A stretch of DNA of 64,000 nt from Providencia rettgeri (GCF_001874625.1 NZ_CP017671.1:1674001-1738000); one strand, 5' to 3'. Shown: positions 27,944-38,990, numbered from the stretch's first letter. Translations and numbers: made by a program. Notes: generated by a model from the letters alone, not told the origin.

Positions 27944-28003
27944 ATGAGCTTTGAGTTTGAAATAAATTGTTATTGGTTTTCAATCATCATTCGATTTTAT
28001 AAA
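27944..28003 (+). CDS. Possible 19-residue leader-type ORF
   Basis: ATG at 27944 follows a strong AGGAGGGG site by 4 bases and opens 19 codons (MSFEFENKLLLVFNHHSIL) before TAA. The ribosome binding site is better than that of many real genes here, but length and composition carry no family information. It lies between the relic repeats and the fliR 3' end and may be the broken start of a lost gene. Confidence 0.2.
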
Positions 28004-28050
28004 TGATTTTATAAACCTGCATTTAATTAAAAAAATACAAACATCACGAC

Positions 28051-28830
28051 TCAAATAAACAAATTAAACATCAATGACAATTGCTCAAAAGCTTGGTGGA
28101 TAAGGCGTTCAGTATATCGGGGAAGGATGGAGATAATTACCCCTAGCATGCTGATACCTATAGTTAAGGTGAGGGGGAAACCCACCACAAATACGGACAG
28201 TTGTGGTGTCATACGGTTTAGGATACCGAGCGCAAGGTTGAGAATTAAAAACAATGTAATAAAAGGCAGCGCTAACATTAACCCATTAATAAATAAGGTA
28301 TTGGCAAATTGAACAAATACCCAAAAACCGTCTCTATTCAGTGGGGCTGTTTGAATGGGGATCAATTCAAATGAATTGACGATAATATAAATTAACCATA
28401 AATGGCCATCGAAGGCGAGAAACAATAAAATAGTAATCACATTGAAGATGCGCCCTAAAATAGGCATATTGGGCCCACCGGTTGGGTCAAAAAAGGTCGC
28501 GAAAGATAACCCCATTTGCAAACCAATGACTTCTCCTGCATGGCGAACCGCGGCAAAGGCGATTTGCATGGTTAAACCCATCGCCACACCAATCACAATC
28601 TGTTGCACAATGACCCATAACCCCATTGCAGAAAATAGGGGAATATTTACCACGGGAAGTTGCGGGGAAACAATCAACACGACAAAAAAAGCAAGGGCAA
28701 CTCGAACCTTGGTAATGGCTTGTTTTTCATTAAAAAAGGGCGCTGTTCCGAGCAGCGCCAAAAGGCGTATGAAAGGGTAAAAACCTTGGCTCAACCAGAG
28801 CGTGAGCGTTTCACTGGTAATGGTTAACAT
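28051..28830 (-). CDS. fliR: Flagellar export gate protein FliR
   Basis: FliR is an integral membrane component of the FliPQR core of the export gate. It has 259 residues (E. coli 261) and is mostly hydrophobic, with five to six membrane helices and the motif 'QMGLSFATFFDPTGG'. It is the last gene of fliLMNOPQR and starts 2 bases after fliQ. Its 3' end faces CRISPR array 2. No clear terminator was found. Confidence 0.96.
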   Translation of the reverse strand: MLTITSETLTLWLSQGFYPFIRLLALLGTAPFFNEKQAITKVRVALAFFVVLIVSPQLPVVNIPLFSAMGLWVIVQQIVIGVAMGLTMQIAFAAVRHAGEVIGLQMGLSFATFFDPTGGPNMPILGRIFNVITILLFLAFDGHLWLIYIIVNSFELIPIQTAPLNRDGFWVFVQFANTLFINGLMLALPFITLFLILNLALGILNRMTPQLSVFVVGFPLTLTIGISMLGVIISILPRYTERLIHQAFEQLSLMFNLFI

Positions 28831-28832
28831 TG

Positions 28833-29102
28833 TTAGCCAATAATAAAGGGTAAATTACTAAGCAACGTTCGCATATAGTCGGTTAGTAGGTTGAGCATCC
28901 AAGGCCCCGCAATGATGATCACTGAAATGACTGACAAAATTTTAGGGATAAAAGATAAGGTCATTTCGTTAACCTGTGTTGCGGCTTGCAGTAAGCTAAT
29001 AATCAACCCTGCGGCTAGTGCCGCCAGTAATAATGGAGCCGCTAGCATTAAGGCAATTTTCATTGCTTCAGTGCCCATTGCCATGACAGATTCAGGTGTC
29101 AT
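28833..29102 (-). CDS. fliQ: Flagellar export gate protein FliQ
   Basis: FliQ is a small two-helix membrane protein of the FliPQR core complex. The 89 residues equal E. coli FliQ, starting MTPESVMAMGTEAMK. Two hydrophobic hairpin segments flank the conserved 'QAATQVNEMTLSFIPKI'. Confidence 0.97.
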   Translation of the reverse strand: MTPESVMAMGTEAMKIALMLAAPLLLAALAAGLIISLLQAATQVNEMTLSFIPKILSVISVIIIAGPWMLNLLTDYMRTLLSNLPFIIG

Positions 29103-29110
29103 CGTTACTC

Positions 29111-29854
29111 CTAATTAAAAAAGCTTTGCGATAATGAACCAAGTAATAATTGCCAGCCATCGACTAATACAAACAGCATTAATTTAAAGGGAAGTGAAAC
29201 GGTTGCCGGTGGAACCATCATCATCCCTAAGGCCATTAAGACGCTAGCAACAACCAAGTCTATGATTAAAAATGGAATAAAAATGGTAAAGCCGATTTGG
29301 AATGCCGTTTTTAATTCACTGGTGATAAATGCGGGAACGAGGATCCGTAAAGGAACATCCTTCGCCTCTTGAATCTCCCCCACTTTGGCAATACGAGCAA
29401 AAAGCGCTAAATCGGATTCGCGAGTTTGCCCTAACATAAAGGTCCTTAACGGGGCAGTCCCTTTTTCTAGTGCGACTTCAAGGCTGATTTTATCTTCGCT
29501 AAAGGGTTGGTATGCTTCACGATAAACTTGGTCGGCAACGGGGGACATAACGAAAAAGGTCAAAAACAACGCTAAACCTAATAATACTTGGTTTGGTGGT
29601 GCAGAGGGTGTCCCTAAGGCATTTCGTAATAAACCGAGAACAATAATGATGCGTGTAAAACTGGTCATCATTAAGAGTAAGGCGGGTATAAAGCCTAACA
29701 GGGTTAAAAATAGTAAGGTTTGAACGGGTAATGACCAAGTTTGGCCTCCATCGGCTAAACTATGGCTGATAACGGCAGGGAGTGCTGCTGATGCAGAACT
29801 TGGCAATGCAAATAGAAGCACAGCAATCATCAGTAGGGATTTACGTGGTAACAT
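29111..29854 (-). CDS. fliP: Flagellar export gate protein FliP
   Basis: FliP forms the pentameric core of the export gate. With the ATG at 29854 ([14 protein letters not shown]) it is 247 residues (E. coli 245). An in-frame TTG at 29866 abuts the fliO stop, but the GGAAG site lies between that TTG and the ATG, favouring the ATG. A cleavable signal peptide is followed by four membrane helices. Conserved: '[20 protein letters not shown]', '[20 protein letters not shown]'. Confidence 0.96.
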   Translation of the reverse strand: MLPRKSLLMIAVLLFALPSSASAALPAVISHSLADGGQTWSLPVQTLLFLTLLGFIPALLLMMTSFTRIIIVLGLLRNALGTPSAPPNQVLLGLALFLTFFVMSPVADQVYREAYQPFSEDKISLEVALEKGTAPLRTFMLGQTRESDLALFARIAKVGEIQEAKDVPLRILVPAFITSELKTAFQIGFTIFIPFLIIDLVVASVLMALGMMMVPPATVSLPFKLMLFVLVDGWQLLLGSLSQSFFN

Positions 29855-29866
29855 GTGTGCTTCCAA

Positions 29867-30325
29867 TTACTTATACAAAGGTGTTACTGATGCCGCATGA
29901 TCCGCCGCATCTTGTTTTTTCTTTAATACGGATTGGAACGTAAGGGGCTCAATAACTGAAGATACAGTGGTTTTATCTTGTGCAGGGTATTGATGTAACA
30001 GGCTAATATTTTGAGCTGTCACACCTAATACTAAACACTCGTTATTGACTTCAACCACGACAACCCGTTCTTTATTGCCTAATGAGCAACTGCTTGTCAC
30101 TTTCACAATTTGCTCTTTCCCCATTTTCTTCGGGGCAAAACCCAATTTTTTAACCAACCAAGCGCCAATCAGAATCAATAAAATAATGATCCCCAATGAG
30201 CCTGAAATTTGCGTTAAGCTATTACTATGGTCGATAGCTGGCGCATTCAATTCACTGGAAGGAACGCTAGTTGACAAAAAAGGCACGGATGCTGGTGCCT
30301 GTTCAGCTTGGTTGGTTATTGCCAT
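29867..30325 (-). CDS. fliO: Flagellar export assembly protein FliO
   Basis: FliO helps assemble FliP in the export gate. It has 152 residues with a Ser/Pro-rich periplasmic N-terminus, one membrane helix ('SLGIIILLILIGAWLVKKLG') and a cytoplasmic domain with 'SCSLGNKERVVVVEV'. It is somewhat longer than E. coli FliO (about 121 residues), mainly at the ends, which vary in this family. Confidence 0.92.
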   Translation of the reverse strand: MAITNQAEQAPASVPFLSTSVPSSELNAPAIDHSNSLTQISGSLGIIILLILIGAWLVKKLGFAPKKMGKEQIVKVTSSCSLGNKERVVVVEVNNECLVLGVTAQNISLLHQYPAQDKTTVSSVIEPLTFQSVLKKKQDAADHAASVTPLYK

Positions 30326-30347
30326 TTTCAGTGACTCATATTGTCTA

Positions 30348-30764
30348 TTAACGGCTTAAGCGGCGCATACGTTCGGATGGCGTAATGATATCAGTAATGC
30401 GAATACCATAATTATCTGAAACGACGACGACTTCCCCTTGAGCGATTAAATAACCGTTAATTAAAATGTCTAATGGCTCGCCAGCTAAACCATCGAGAGA
30501 AACGACAGAGCCTTGAGACAAACTGAGTAATTTTTTGATGGTCATTTTAGTACGCCCTAGCTCAACGGATAGGCGAACTGGGATATCCATAATCATATCG
30601 ATGTCGGACAACTGATTTAATGGATTCTGCCCATCAAGGTTATCAAAAGCCTGTGCACCAGCTGAGGCGGATTCCGCTTTTTTTTGCTGTTCCAGCGCTT
30701 CAGCCCATAGGTCTTCACTAGCGTGATTGGTTGATGCATCAGGAGAGTTCTTCGCCTCACTCAT
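30348..30764 (-). CDS. fliN: Flagellar motor switch protein FliN
   Basis: FliN is the C-ring base of the rotor switch. From the ATG at 30764 (MSEAKNSPDAS) it has 138 residues (E. coli 137), overlapping the fliM stop by 8 bases. The C-terminal SpoA-type domain is clear: 'MDIPVRLSVELGRTKMTIKK', 'GEVVVVSDNYGIRITDII'. An in-frame start at 30779 would add five residues and lies further into fliM. Confidence 0.96.
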   Translation of the reverse strand: MSEAKNSPDASTNHASEDLWAEALEQQKKAESASAGAQAFDNLDGQNPLNQLSDIDMIMDIPVRLSVELGRTKMTIKKLLSLSQGSVVSLDGLAGEPLDILINGYLIAQGEVVVVSDNYGIRITDIITPSERMRRLSR

Positions 30765-31764
30765 TGGTACTTTCCTCATCTAGAGTGTTTAAAACAGGGT
30801 TAATCAAATGTTCTACACGCAACGCATATTGGCCATTTTGAGTTCCGTATTGACTGGTTAGTACAGGAACGCCATCAACATTGACAATGAGGCGGTCAGG
30901 CTTCTCAATAGGGAGCACATCCCCTTTTTGCAGTTGCAGTAAGCGAGAAATTCGCATTGGAATGTCAACAAAATTGGCAACCAATTCAAGTTCAGAACGT
31001 TTTACTTGTGTGACGAGATTTGTCACCCAAGTTTCATTTTCTTGGTGCCCTTGTTCCATTGGTGGGTTAATTAAACGCTCACGCAATGGTTCAATCATGG
31101 CAATGGGAATACAAATACTGAATTCACCAACCGTATTGCCTATCTCAACTAAAAATGGCGTGGTTACCACAATGTCATTTGGTGATGTGGTGATATTAGT
31201 AAATTTAACTTGGATTTCGGAGCGCACATACTCCACTTCTATATCCGCTATTGGTCTCCAAGCATCGCGATAAGCCCCTAATGCTAACTTCAACATTCGG
31301 TTAATAATCCGTTGCTCAGTATTGGTAAATTCTTTACCTTCCTGACGTACAGGAAAACGACCGTCTCCCCCAAATAGATTATCAACCGCGATATAAACGA
31401 GAGCAGGCTCAAAGGTAAAGAGCGCAGTGCCCCGCAATGGTGGCATGTGAATTAAATTTAGGTTGGTTGGTACTGGTAAGTTACGAGCAAACTCGTGATA
31501 AGGTTCAATTTTAATTCCGCCCACCGTGATATCCGGACTACGGCGTAACATATTGAATAACCCCATACGGAATTGGCGCGCAAAACGTTCGTTAATGATT
31601 TCAAGAGACTGCATTCGCTCCCTGATGACCCGACGTTGCGTATTTGGGTCGTAAGGGCGAATATTATCTTTTCCTTGATTCTCTGGCACCGGCGTATCGT
31701 TTGAAGGCGCATCATCATTAAGAAGCGCATCAATTTCAGCCTGAGATAAAATATTATCGCTCAT
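30757..31764 (-). CDS. fliM: Flagellar motor switch protein FliM
   Basis: FliM is the C-ring switch protein that binds phospho-CheY. It has 335 residues (E. coli 334). The CheY-binding N-terminal peptide 'LSQAEIDALLN' is present, followed by the middle domain with 'GGDGRFPVRQEGKEFTNTEQ' and a C-terminal SpoA domain. It starts 5 bases after fliL. Confidence 0.97.
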   Translation of the reverse strand: MSDNILSQAEIDALLNDDAPSNDTPVPENQGKDNIRPYDPNTQRRVIRERMQSLEIINERFARQFRMGLFNMLRRSPDITVGGIKIEPYHEFARNLPVPTNLNLIHMPPLRGTALFTFEPALVYIAVDNLFGGDGRFPVRQEGKEFTNTEQRIINRMLKLALGAYRDAWRPIADIEVEYVRSEIQVKFTNITTSPNDIVVTTPFLVEIGNTVGEFSICIPIAMIEPLRERLINPPMEQGHQENETWVTNLVTQVKRSELELVANFVDIPMRISRLLQLQKGDVLPIEKPDRLIVNVDGVPVLTSQYGTQNGQYALRVEHLINPVLNTLDEESTNE

Positions 31765-31769
31765 GAATA

Positions 31770-32249
31770 TTACCGCAGAATAAAAGTAGTAAATAACACA
31801 TCAGAAATATCCTGATCGGTATCCCCCGGGATCAGGGTAGGGGTGAGTGTTTGCTTAATGTCTTTCATTAGCTGCAACTTGCCTTCATGAACTTCAATAT
31901 TTTTTGATTTTTGTTCTGATAGTAATAGTAGTAAGCGACTACGTACTTCAGGGAGATATTCATGAAGTTGTTTACGAGATTTTTCATTTGCAAGTCGCAA
32001 GGTTATATGAATATAGAGCACACGATCAGGGCCATTATCAGCACCGGCTAAATTCACGGTAAATGGCTCTAACTCCATAAAAATGGGTTGTGGCATGTTC
32101 GGACGTTTTTCTTCTTCACTAGCCGTTTGAGTGTTTTGCTGTGTCGTCCACCAGGTGTAACCACCAAAACCAGCCCCTGCTAAGGCAATAAGGGCAAGCA
32201 GAATGATCAACCCTTTATGAGAACTTTTTGATTCTTTGCGTGACGACAT
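31770..32249 (-). CDS. fliL: Flagellar basal body-associated protein FliL
   Basis: FliL is a single-span inner-membrane protein around the MS ring that supports stator function and torque. It has 159 residues (E. coli 154), with one membrane helix ('GLIILLALIALAGAGFGGYT') and a periplasmic stomatin-like domain ('EPFTVNLAG', 'DVLFTTFILR' at the C-terminus). It is first in fliLMNOPQR. The 164 bases between it and fliK hold the fliK terminator and presumably its own promoter. Confidence 0.95.
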   Translation of the reverse strand: MSSRKESKSSHKGLIILLALIALAGAGFGGYTWWTTQQNTQTASEEEKRPNMPQPIFMELEPFTVNLAGADNGPDRVLYIHITLRLANEKSRKQLHEYLPEVRSRLLLLLSEQKSKNIEVHEGKLQLMKDIKQTLTPTLIPGDTDQDISDVLFTTFILR

Positions 32250-32356
32250 GTTAGCTGAATTCCTGTTTCTTGGATGCTAAACCCAAATGGGTTTTTTACT
32301 TTATGATCTCTAGCATTATCGCTTGATTGCTAAGAGTTAAAGGAGTGAAAAACGAA

Positions 32357-32399
32357 ACAAAAAGGCGGTAACTCGGCGCTTTAGCTAGGAAATTACCGC
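32357..32399 (-). terminator. Terminator of fliFGHIJK
   Basis: On the minus strand GCGGTAA pairs with TTACCGC around a 21-base loop that itself contains GC-rich pairing, followed by CTTTTTG. It ends the fliF-K transcript 14 bases past the fliK stop and separates it from fliLMNOPQR. Confidence 0.7.
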
Positions 32400-32413
32400 A
32401 TTTCGTTTACTTA

Positions 32414-33787
32414 TTATGCAAAAGTGTTAATCCCACCTTGCCTAGATACCGACTTTTGAGCGGCAACAGAAGCATTCGCTTCACTGATACCAACGGCACC
32501 GGCCGTTGCATGAGTGGCTTGAATATGGCCATCATGTTGATGCGTGTTGTGCTGTTGATTATCTGATGAGTTACCCAAGTTATCTTGCCCCACAGAGCCT
32601 TGAGCTAAGTGAATGCCACTTTCTTGTAGCGCATTACGTAATACAGGCATCATGGACTCCATCGCGGCGCGAACATGGCTGTGAGGCGAAACAAAGTGCA
32701 TGACGGCTTGGTTATCTTCAATGCGTAAATGCACATTGAGTGAGCCTAACTCTTCAGGATGTAAGCGAATTTGCGCCTGAGAAACACCTTGTCGGGAGAA
32801 AAATAACATGTGTTGGCTTAACTGTTGTTGCCAAGCTTCGCTGCCTAATTGGCTAGTGAGATGCAAGGTTGGCGCTACGGTCGGAGCGTTCATTGCAGCG
32901 GCTTGTGCGACAGAGGTTGTTGGCATCATGCTAATTGGTTGAGTTGATGTCTGGTGTGTTGTGGCCGTGGTAAAGGCACTCGTTTCGCTTTGTGTGACAA
33001 AAGCACCTTTCCCGTTTGAACCAAGCGTATCAGTCGAAAAAGTGGGTAGGCCAGACTGCGGCTCTTTATCGCTCACTTTTTTATTTAATGGCATAAAATC
33101 CGCTGTCAGGTTTTTACTACGAACGTCACGTTGATTATCTAACGGTAAAAGGGGCTGATCGCGACGCTCATCCTTTTCGTTTTTAATAAACGCCGTTATT
33201 GCCGGTTTATCTTCTTGTTCATCAAGCACTAATTGGCTCTTATCTAGCAGTTTGTCACTAGTTAGTGTGATATCTTCAAGGTCACCATTTAGTTGCTGCA
33301 TCTTTTGGTTAAACGCGCCTAACTTAGGGAGCGACTCAGCGGCAAGTTGCCCATTAGCTGATGGATGTATTTGACTAGAAAGCGATAACTTTAAATTATT
33401 GAGCCAAGGTTGTTCGCTTGAATTTTCCCCGACTAACAGCTCAGATTGTAGAGCGGTTTGTACGCCGTCACCTCTAAGATTGCGGGTGAAATTAAGCTGC
33501 TCAAGGGTGTTCTCACCATGAGTGGGTGTTTTGCTTGCCGGAGACGCGCTTGTTTTATCTGAAACCGCTAACTTATCGGCGACAATTTCTTTATTCAGGG
33601 CTTGTTCATCAACGGCCGTGTTTACAGCCGTATTTTTGGGCGCGGGTTGTTGGTTATCAAGTAGCGCTTGAAATGGTAATGCGGGAGCTTGGTTTTCGTC
33701 ATCCTTGGGGCCATTTTGCTGTTCATTAGCACTTTTTATGGTCTTTGCTGGCGGTGCAACAGGTACGATAGTCGCGTTGATGTCCAT
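32414..33787 (-). CDS. fliK: Hook-length control protein FliK
   Basis: FliK is the secreted molecular ruler that sets hook length and signals FlhB to switch export specificity. It has 457 residues, longer than E. coli FliK (375). The poorly conserved N-terminal two-thirds is polar (Gln, Asn, Thr, Pro) as usual. The C-terminal switch domain is clear: 'QAQIRLHPEELGSLNVHLRI', then 'SPHSHVRAAMESMMPVLRNA'. The C-terminal tail is His/Gln-rich. It starts directly after the fliJ stop. Confidence 0.94.
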   Translation of the reverse strand: MDINATIVPVAPPAKTIKSANEQQNGPKDDENQAPALPFQALLDNQQPAPKNTAVNTAVDEQALNKEIVADKLAVSDKTSASPASKTPTHGENTLEQLNFTRNLRGDGVQTALQSELLVGENSSEQPWLNNLKLSLSSQIHPSANGQLAAESLPKLGAFNQKMQQLNGDLEDITLTSDKLLDKSQLVLDEQEDKPAITAFIKNEKDERRDQPLLPLDNQRDVRSKNLTADFMPLNKKVSDKEPQSGLPTFSTDTLGSNGKGAFVTQSETSAFTTATTHQTSTQPISMMPTTSVAQAAAMNAPTVAPTLHLTSQLGSEAWQQQLSQHMLFFSRQGVSQAQIRLHPEELGSLNVHLRIEDNQAVMHFVSPHSHVRAAMESMMPVLRNALQESGIHLAQGSVGQDNLGNSSDNQQHNTHQHDGHIQATHATAGAVGISEANASVAAQKSVSRQGGINTFA

Positions 33788-34231
33788 TTATTGTGGTCTC
33801 CGTAAAGTCGCTCGTTGGGCAAATTCATCCATTTGTTTTTGCTCTATACGATTTTGACGTTGATGTTCGGTGTGTTCAGCGCGTTGTATCAAAGTATCAA
33901 ACGCATTGACCCGTTGTTGTTTTTCTTGCCAATGACGATTAGCCTCATCCACTTTTTGTTCCCACAAATTAAGTTGTTGCTGCTGTTGTTCAATGGTTAG
34001 CTCTAACGTGACGAGAAATTGCTGGTAATTTTGCCATTTATCGGAGGCCATTCCGCTGTGCAATGTCTGGTTTAATGTTTGCCGATATTCGGTTTGATAA
34101 TTCTCCAGCATGGTTAATTGTTGCGCCATTTGTGTATGAGTTTGGCGTACTTGCGCTAACACCTTTGCTGCCTCTTCGGAGGCTTCTACGGCTAAACTGA
34201 GTAATGTCGTTAAGGCATTGTTATTGGCCAT
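33788..34231 (-). CDS. fliJ: Flagellar export protein FliJ
   Basis: FliJ is the coiled-coil stalk of the FliI ATPase ring and recycles chaperones. The 147 residues equal E. coli FliJ. It is helical and very rich in Gln ('LELTIEQQQQQLNLWEQKVD'), as expected for the antiparallel coiled coil. It lies between fliI and fliK in the canonical order. Confidence 0.95.
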   Translation of the reverse strand: MANNNALTTLLSLAVEASEEAAKVLAQVRQTHTQMAQQLTMLENYQTEYRQTLNQTLHSGMASDKWQNYQQFLVTLELTIEQQQQQLNLWEQKVDEANRHWQEKQQRVNAFDTLIQRAEHTEHQRQNRIEQKQMDEFAQRATLRRPQ

Positions 34232-34242
34232 TTATCCCCTCG

Positions 34243-35607
34243 TTACTCGCTAGGTACCACTTGCTGTAATTGCTCGCAAGCAGTTTGGTAATCACAACGT
34301 TCATCAATATCTTGCTGTAAAAACTTAGACATACGTGGGTAATATTGAATTGCAGTATCCAGCATTGGGTCACTTCCCATTGCATAAGCCCCCACGTTGA
34401 TTAAATCGCGGTTGCGTTGATAGCTAGAGGTGAGTTGTTTAAAACGCTGAATTTTTCGGTAATGTTCTTTTGGGATCAGTTCAGTCATTGCACGGCTAAT
34501 GGACGCTTCAATGTCAATAGCTGGGTAGTGCCCTGACTCTGCTAAAGAACGAGAAAGCACAATGTGACCATCAAGGATGGCGCGAGCAGAATCTGCGATC
34601 GGGTCTTGTTGGTCATCGCCTTCAGTTAATACGGTATAAAAAGCGGTGATCGAGCCGCCATTCTTGCCATTTCCTGCACGCTCAACGAGTGCGGGTAGCT
34701 TGGCAAAAACAGAAGGGGGGTAGCCTTTCGTTGCTGGTGGTTCACCGACGGCTAAGGCGATTTCGCGTTGAGCCATACTGTAGCGAGTAAGGGAATCCAT
34801 GATCAGCAACACGCTGAGGCCTTGATCGCGGAAATATTCGGCGATACGCGTGGCATAAGATGCACCTTGCATACGTAAGAGGGGGGAAACATCAGCAGGT
34901 GCAGCAACCACCACTGCACGTTTTAAACCGTCAGTGCCTAAAATATTTTCAATAAAATCTTTAACTTCACGGCCACGTTCCCCAATCAGCCCAACGACGA
35001 TGATATCGGCTTGGGTAAAGCGTGCCATCATGCCAAGTAATACACTTTTCCCTACGCCTGAGCCAGCAAACAGGCCCATGCGTTGCCCTCTACCCACAGT
35101 CAATAACGCGTTGATTGCTCGTACACCGACATCGAGCACACTACTGATTGGTGTGCGCTCAAGAGGATTAATGGGGGGTGTGATTAATGGGGCTCGCGTT
35201 TTAACTTCGAGTGGGCCTTTGCCATCTAATGGGGTGCCTTGTGCATCAAGCACTCGCCCTAATAGTTCATTACCAATAGGGAGTAAGCGGCTGGTTTGCC
35301 CGTCATCCCCCGTTGATTGAGCATAGACACGAGCACCTGGGGAGATACCTTCGAGGTCGGCTAATGGCATCAACAACATTCTAGGCCCACTAAAACCGAC
35401 GACTTCACACACAACTTCGTCTGTACCGCCATTAATGGAGCGTTCAATAAAGCAGGTTGCCCCTAAGGGCATTTTAATCCCCTCGGCTTCCATGACTAAG
35501 CCCGTAATTTTTGTTAGGCGGCCATAACGGCGTACCATCGGAATGCCTTTCATCCGCGATTCAAAATCGTCAAGCGAGGCAATCCAGCGTCCCAAACGTG
35601 CGGTCAT
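34243..35607 (-). CDS. fliI: Flagellar export ATPase FliI
   Basis: FliI is the F1-like hexameric ATPase of the flagellar export apparatus. From the ATG at 35607 ([12 protein letters not shown]) it has 454 residues (E. coli 457). It overlaps the fliH stop as ATGA. Walker A '[11 protein letters not shown]' is near 178-188 and Walker B is '[12 protein letters not shown]'. An upstream in-frame start at 35649 would lie inside fliH and has no family support. Confidence 0.97.
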   Translation of the reverse strand: MTARLGRWIASLDDFESRMKGIPMVRRYGRLTKITGLVMEAEGIKMPLGATCFIERSINGGTDEVVCEVVGFSGPRMLLMPLADLEGISPGARVYAQSTGDDGQTSRLLPIGNELLGRVLDAQGTPLDGKGPLEVKTRAPLITPPINPLERTPISSVLDVGVRAINALLTVGRGQRMGLFAGSGVGKSVLLGMMARFTQADIIVVGLIGERGREVKDFIENILGTDGLKRAVVVAAPADVSPLLRMQGASYATRIAEYFRDQGLSVLLIMDSLTRYSMAQREIALAVGEPPATKGYPPSVFAKLPALVERAGNGKNGGSITAFYTVLTEGDDQQDPIADSARAILDGHIVLSRSLAESGHYPAIDIEASISRAMTELIPKEHYRKIQRFKQLTSSYQRNRDLINVGAYAMGSDPMLDTAIQYYPRMSKFLQQDIDERCDYQTACEQLQQVVPSE

Positions 35608-36323
35608 GTAAAGCTCTCCGGTGCATATAAACGGCACAATTCTTGCCAACGTGTTGCGACGGTCATGTCGATTTCGCCATCTTCAGCGACCACACGACAA
35701 CCCCCAATATGCAGCTTAGGGTCTGCGACTAACCGCCAACCATTCAGGTTTAAGAGTGAACCAAGGTGCTGTTCAATCAACTCAAAATGATTGGGGTTAA
35801 CATGTAATTCTGGTTGACCCGCAAAAATAGGTTTTTGCTGTAATAAGTTACTGATTTCCTCAAGTAATGCAGTACCATCACATACAGTAGATTGACCCAA
35901 CACTTGTTTTGCAGCGGTTAATGCAATTTGTAGCAGCTTTGTGGTAACAACCGTATCAAAGGTATCAAGAGAATAATTGAACTCAGATAACAATTTTTGC
36001 CATGTCTCAATGACGGGTTGTTGCAAAGCAAGTGCTTGCTCACGCCCTTGCTCTTCGCCAGCACGTAAACCTTGTTCAAACCCGGCTTGATAACCCTCTT
36101 TTTGGCCTTGTTCATAGCCTTGTTGATAACCTGTACGCTGCGCATCTTCTTTTATGTTATCGAGCAAGTTGATTTGCTCTAAGACTTCTTTCGGCTCTAA
36201 GCATGGCACTTTTGGTGCGTCTGGCTCAGGAGCTTCATTTAAAGTTGAATTAAGATCCCATTGGTTAAGCTCACGCAGTTGCCAAGGCTGCCATTGGTCG
36301 TTAGGCGTTGTTGAATTAGACAT
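35604..36323 (-). CDS. fliH: Flagellar export regulator FliH
   Basis: FliH is the peripheral stalk and negative regulator of FliI. From the ATG at 36323 ([14 protein letters not shown]) it has 239 residues (E. coli 228). The GxxxG-repeat helix typical of FliH is striking: '[20 protein letters not shown]' continuing in the same pattern (about residues 70-100). It overlaps the fliG stop by 8 bases. A start at 36341 lies further inside fliG and is less likely. Confidence 0.95.
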   Translation of the reverse strand: MSNSTTPNDQWQPWQLRELNQWDLNSTLNEAPEPDAPKVPCLEPKEVLEQINLLDNIKEDAQRTGYQQGYEQGQKEGYQAGFEQGLRAGEEQGREQALALQQPVIETWQKLLSEFNYSLDTFDTVVTTKLLQIALTAAKQVLGQSTVCDGTALLEEISNLLQQKPIFAGQPELHVNPNHFELIEQHLGSLLNLNGWRLVADPKLHIGGCRVVAEDGEIDMTVATRWQELCRLYAPESFT

Positions 36324-37308
36324 ACACATCGTCTCCACCACCGATGGCGATTTCGCCTTTTTCTACTAAACGACGAACGATAAGCAGGATCGCTTTTTGC
36401 TCGTTTTCCACTTGGGACATGCGAACCGGTGAACGCGATTCCAAGTCGTCGCGAACAATTTCGGCAGCGCGAACCGCCATATTGTTGAGGAAGTGGTCGC
36501 GCAGGGCTTGATTGCTGCCTTTGAGGGCAATGACCAGTGAGTCGGTTGACACTTCTTGCAAAATACGTTGGATACTGCGGTTGTCCACTTCGATAAGGTT
36601 TTCGAACAGGAACATTTCATCAATAATGCGTTGAGCCAATTCGCCATCGTAATCCCGCATTGCATCGATAACGCTTTCTTCTTGTTGGCTTTTCATTAAG
36701 TTGATAATTTCTGCTGCTGTTCTTACGCCACCCATTTTGCTGCGTTTGAGGTTTTGGCCGTCCAATAAGTTGTTTAAGACTTCGGTCAGTTCCGCTAGGG
36801 CTGCAGGTTGCACTCCACCAAAAGTAGCGATACGTAGCATAATGTCATTGCGTTGGCGCTCTTCAAATAATTCAAGTACGTCCGCAGCGAGGTTACGTTT
36901 CAAGTGGACTAAAATTGTGGCGATAATCTGTGGATGTTCATCACGGATAATATCGGCAACAGTTTGTGGCTCCATGTAGTTGAGGCTTTCGATACCTGAG
37001 GTGGTTTCTTGTTTTTCAAAGATATCTTCAAGTAAGCTAGCTGCGCGTTCCTCACCCAATGCTTTGACCAGTACAGAACGCAGGTAATCATTTGTGTTGA
37101 TATTTAAGGCCGCGAATTGAATTGCTGACTCTTCAAATTCAGTTAGCACTTCCGCAAGTTCGTTATTGGAGATTTGGCGCATGTTAGACACCGCCATACT
37201 CAATTGTTGAACTTCTTTAGGGTTTAGATGCTTAAATACTTCCGCAGCCTGATCTTCACCGAGTGTCATTAACATTACGGCACTTTTTTCTGTTCCACTT
37301 AAACTCAT
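36316..37308 (-). CDS. fliG: Flagellar motor switch protein FliG
   Basis: FliG is the rotor protein that interacts with the stator MotA and generates torque. From the ATG at 37308 ([14 protein letters not shown]) it has 330 residues (E. coli 331) and overlaps the fliF stop as ATGA. The EHPQ-type motif ('[11 protein letters not shown]') and the charged torque helix near the C-terminus are conserved. Confidence 0.97.
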   Translation of the reverse strand: MSLSGTEKSAVMLMTLGEDQAAEVFKHLNPKEVQQLSMAVSNMRQISNNELAEVLTEFEESAIQFAALNINTNDYLRSVLVKALGEERAASLLEDIFEKQETTSGIESLNYMEPQTVADIIRDEHPQIIATILVHLKRNLAADVLELFEERQRNDIMLRIATFGGVQPAALAELTEVLNNLLDGQNLKRSKMGGVRTAAEIINLMKSQQEESVIDAMRDYDGELAQRIIDEMFLFENLIEVDNRSIQRILQEVSTDSLVIALKGSNQALRDHFLNNMAVRAAEIVRDDLESRSPVRMSQVENEQKAILLIVRRLVEKGEIAIGGGDDVYV

Positions 37309-38990
37309 AGGGATTTTCCTAACCACTGACGGATAACCATTGCCACGACTTGTGGGTCTTTCTCTGCCATTTCACGTATACGTTGGCTTTGGATCTCTGC
37401 ACTAACACGCTGGCGAGTAAGACGGCGGCGTGTTTGCTCATCCATGTCTTCGTTTATTTCTTCATCTACCACGAACGGTGCTTTTGCCTGAGTTGCGACA
37501 AAAATTTCAGCATCAACTTGGGCTTGTTGTGTTTTACGATATTTAACCCATTGAGGTTTGATACCGAAGCGCCACATAAACCAAGCAATGAGGGTGATGA
37601 GCAATATTTTTCCGTAATCCAAAAGTTGTGTAATCAACTGTGGATTGGACAGTAATGATGGCTCTACTTCAACAGGCGTATCATCAGTAAATAAGGAGTT
37701 AGTGATGTTGATTGAGTCTCCTCGTGCTGAAGAAAAGCCCATCGCTTCTCGTGTTAACGCTTCAATTTGCTGTAGCATCTCTGGCGGCAATGGTTTCATT
37801 TCTGGCCCATTTTCGCCTTCTTGTGAATGGTAATTAACAATAACTGCGACCGAGAGCCTATCAATGACGCCAATTTGCCGTTGAGTATGGCTAATTTTGC
37901 GATCTACTTCGTAATTTGTGGTTTCATCGCTTTGCGAGTTAGTCGTGTTATTACGGTTATTGGTGGTTTGCTGTGCGTCTTTATTGTCTTTGTTAGTTTC
38001 AATTGGCGCATTCGGTGCGCTAACCGGTTGATTCGACAATGCCCCCGGGACACCCCCCGTGCCGCCATTATTGTTTTGCATACTTTGGCTGTTCTGGCGG
38101 GAACGAATAGCGGCGCTGTCCGGTGTTTGGTTCGGCTTATATTCTTCGGAGGTTTGCTCAACCTTGGAGAAATCCATTTGCGCGGTGACTTGTGCATGAA
38201 TATTGGCACGCCCAACTAATGGTGACAAAATATCTTCAATGCGTTGTTTGAGATGAGATTCCATCTCTTTGGTCATCTTAATTTGTGCGCTATTAGCTGA
38301 TTGCTGGCTGTTATCATTATTTGTGAGCAAGCGTCCCGCTTGGTCGACTATAATTACATTACTTGCAGTTAATCCTGTTACGCTACTTGAGACCATATGC
38401 ACAATGGCGCTAATTTGCCCTTCGTCGAGCATTCTTCCCGGTAATAAACCTACCGTGACAGAAGCTGTAGGCAACTTTTGCTCACGGACAAATAGTGTCG
38501 GTTTTGGGATTGCTAAATGTACACGCGCACTTTGCACGGGGCTCAACGATTCGATAGTGCGAGATAATTCACCCTCTAAAGCACGCTGGTAGTTAATTTG
38601 TTCACTAAATTGGCTAATACCAAACTGTTCTTTATCTAATAATTCAAAGCCAGTATTCCCCCCTTTAGGTAAACCAGATTGGGCGAGCTTCAAACGTAAT
38701 TCATGCACTTTATCTGCAGGAACTAAAATGGCGCTACCATTATCAGCGATTTGATATGGCACATTCATCTGAGTTAATTGGCTGACAATATCGCCACCAT
38801 CTTTAGCACTAAGATTACTAAGAAGTACGCGATAGTCAGGACTGCGTAACCAGAGAAGTAGGGCAACAATAATTGAAACAGCTGCAGCTGCCGCAATCAT
38901 TAACGGTATTTTAGGATCAGCTTTAATACGATCAACTATTGAGGCAAAACCCTTTTTGGCCTCCCCCGTGTCTTTAGATGCGGCACTCAT
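37305..38990 (-). CDS. fliF: MS-ring protein FliF
   Basis: FliF forms the MS ring, the platform for rotor and export gate. It has 561 residues (E. coli 552), with membrane helices near residues 30-50 and 450-470. The periplasmic region has conserved '[20 protein letters not shown]' and a Gln/Asn-rich linker around residues 300-360 that varies in the family. The C-terminal FliG-binding tail is present. It is divergent from fliE across 244 bases, where promoters of both are expected. Confidence 0.97.
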   Translation of the reverse strand: MSAASKDTGEAKKGFASIVDRIKADPKIPLMIAAAAAVSIIVALLLWLRSPDYRVLLSNLSAKDGGDIVSQLTQMNVPYQIADNGSAILVPADKVHELRLKLAQSGLPKGGNTGFELLDKEQFGISQFSEQINYQRALEGELSRTIESLSPVQSARVHLAIPKPTLFVREQKLPTASVTVGLLPGRMLDEGQISAIVHMVSSSVTGLTASNVIIVDQAGRLLTNNDNSQQSANSAQIKMTKEMESHLKQRIEDILSPLVGRANIHAQVTAQMDFSKVEQTSEEYKPNQTPDSAAIRSRQNSQSMQNNNGGTGGVPGALSNQPVSAPNAPIETNKDNKDAQQTTNNRNNTTNSQSDETTNYEVDRKISHTQRQIGVIDRLSVAVIVNYHSQEGENGPEMKPLPPEMLQQIEALTREAMGFSSARGDSINITNSLFTDDTPVEVEPSLLSNPQLITQLLDYGKILLITLIAWFMWRFGIKPQWVKYRKTQQAQVDAEIFVATQAKAPFVVDEEINEDMDEQTRRRLTRQRVSAEIQSQRIREMAEKDPQVVAMVIRQWLGKSL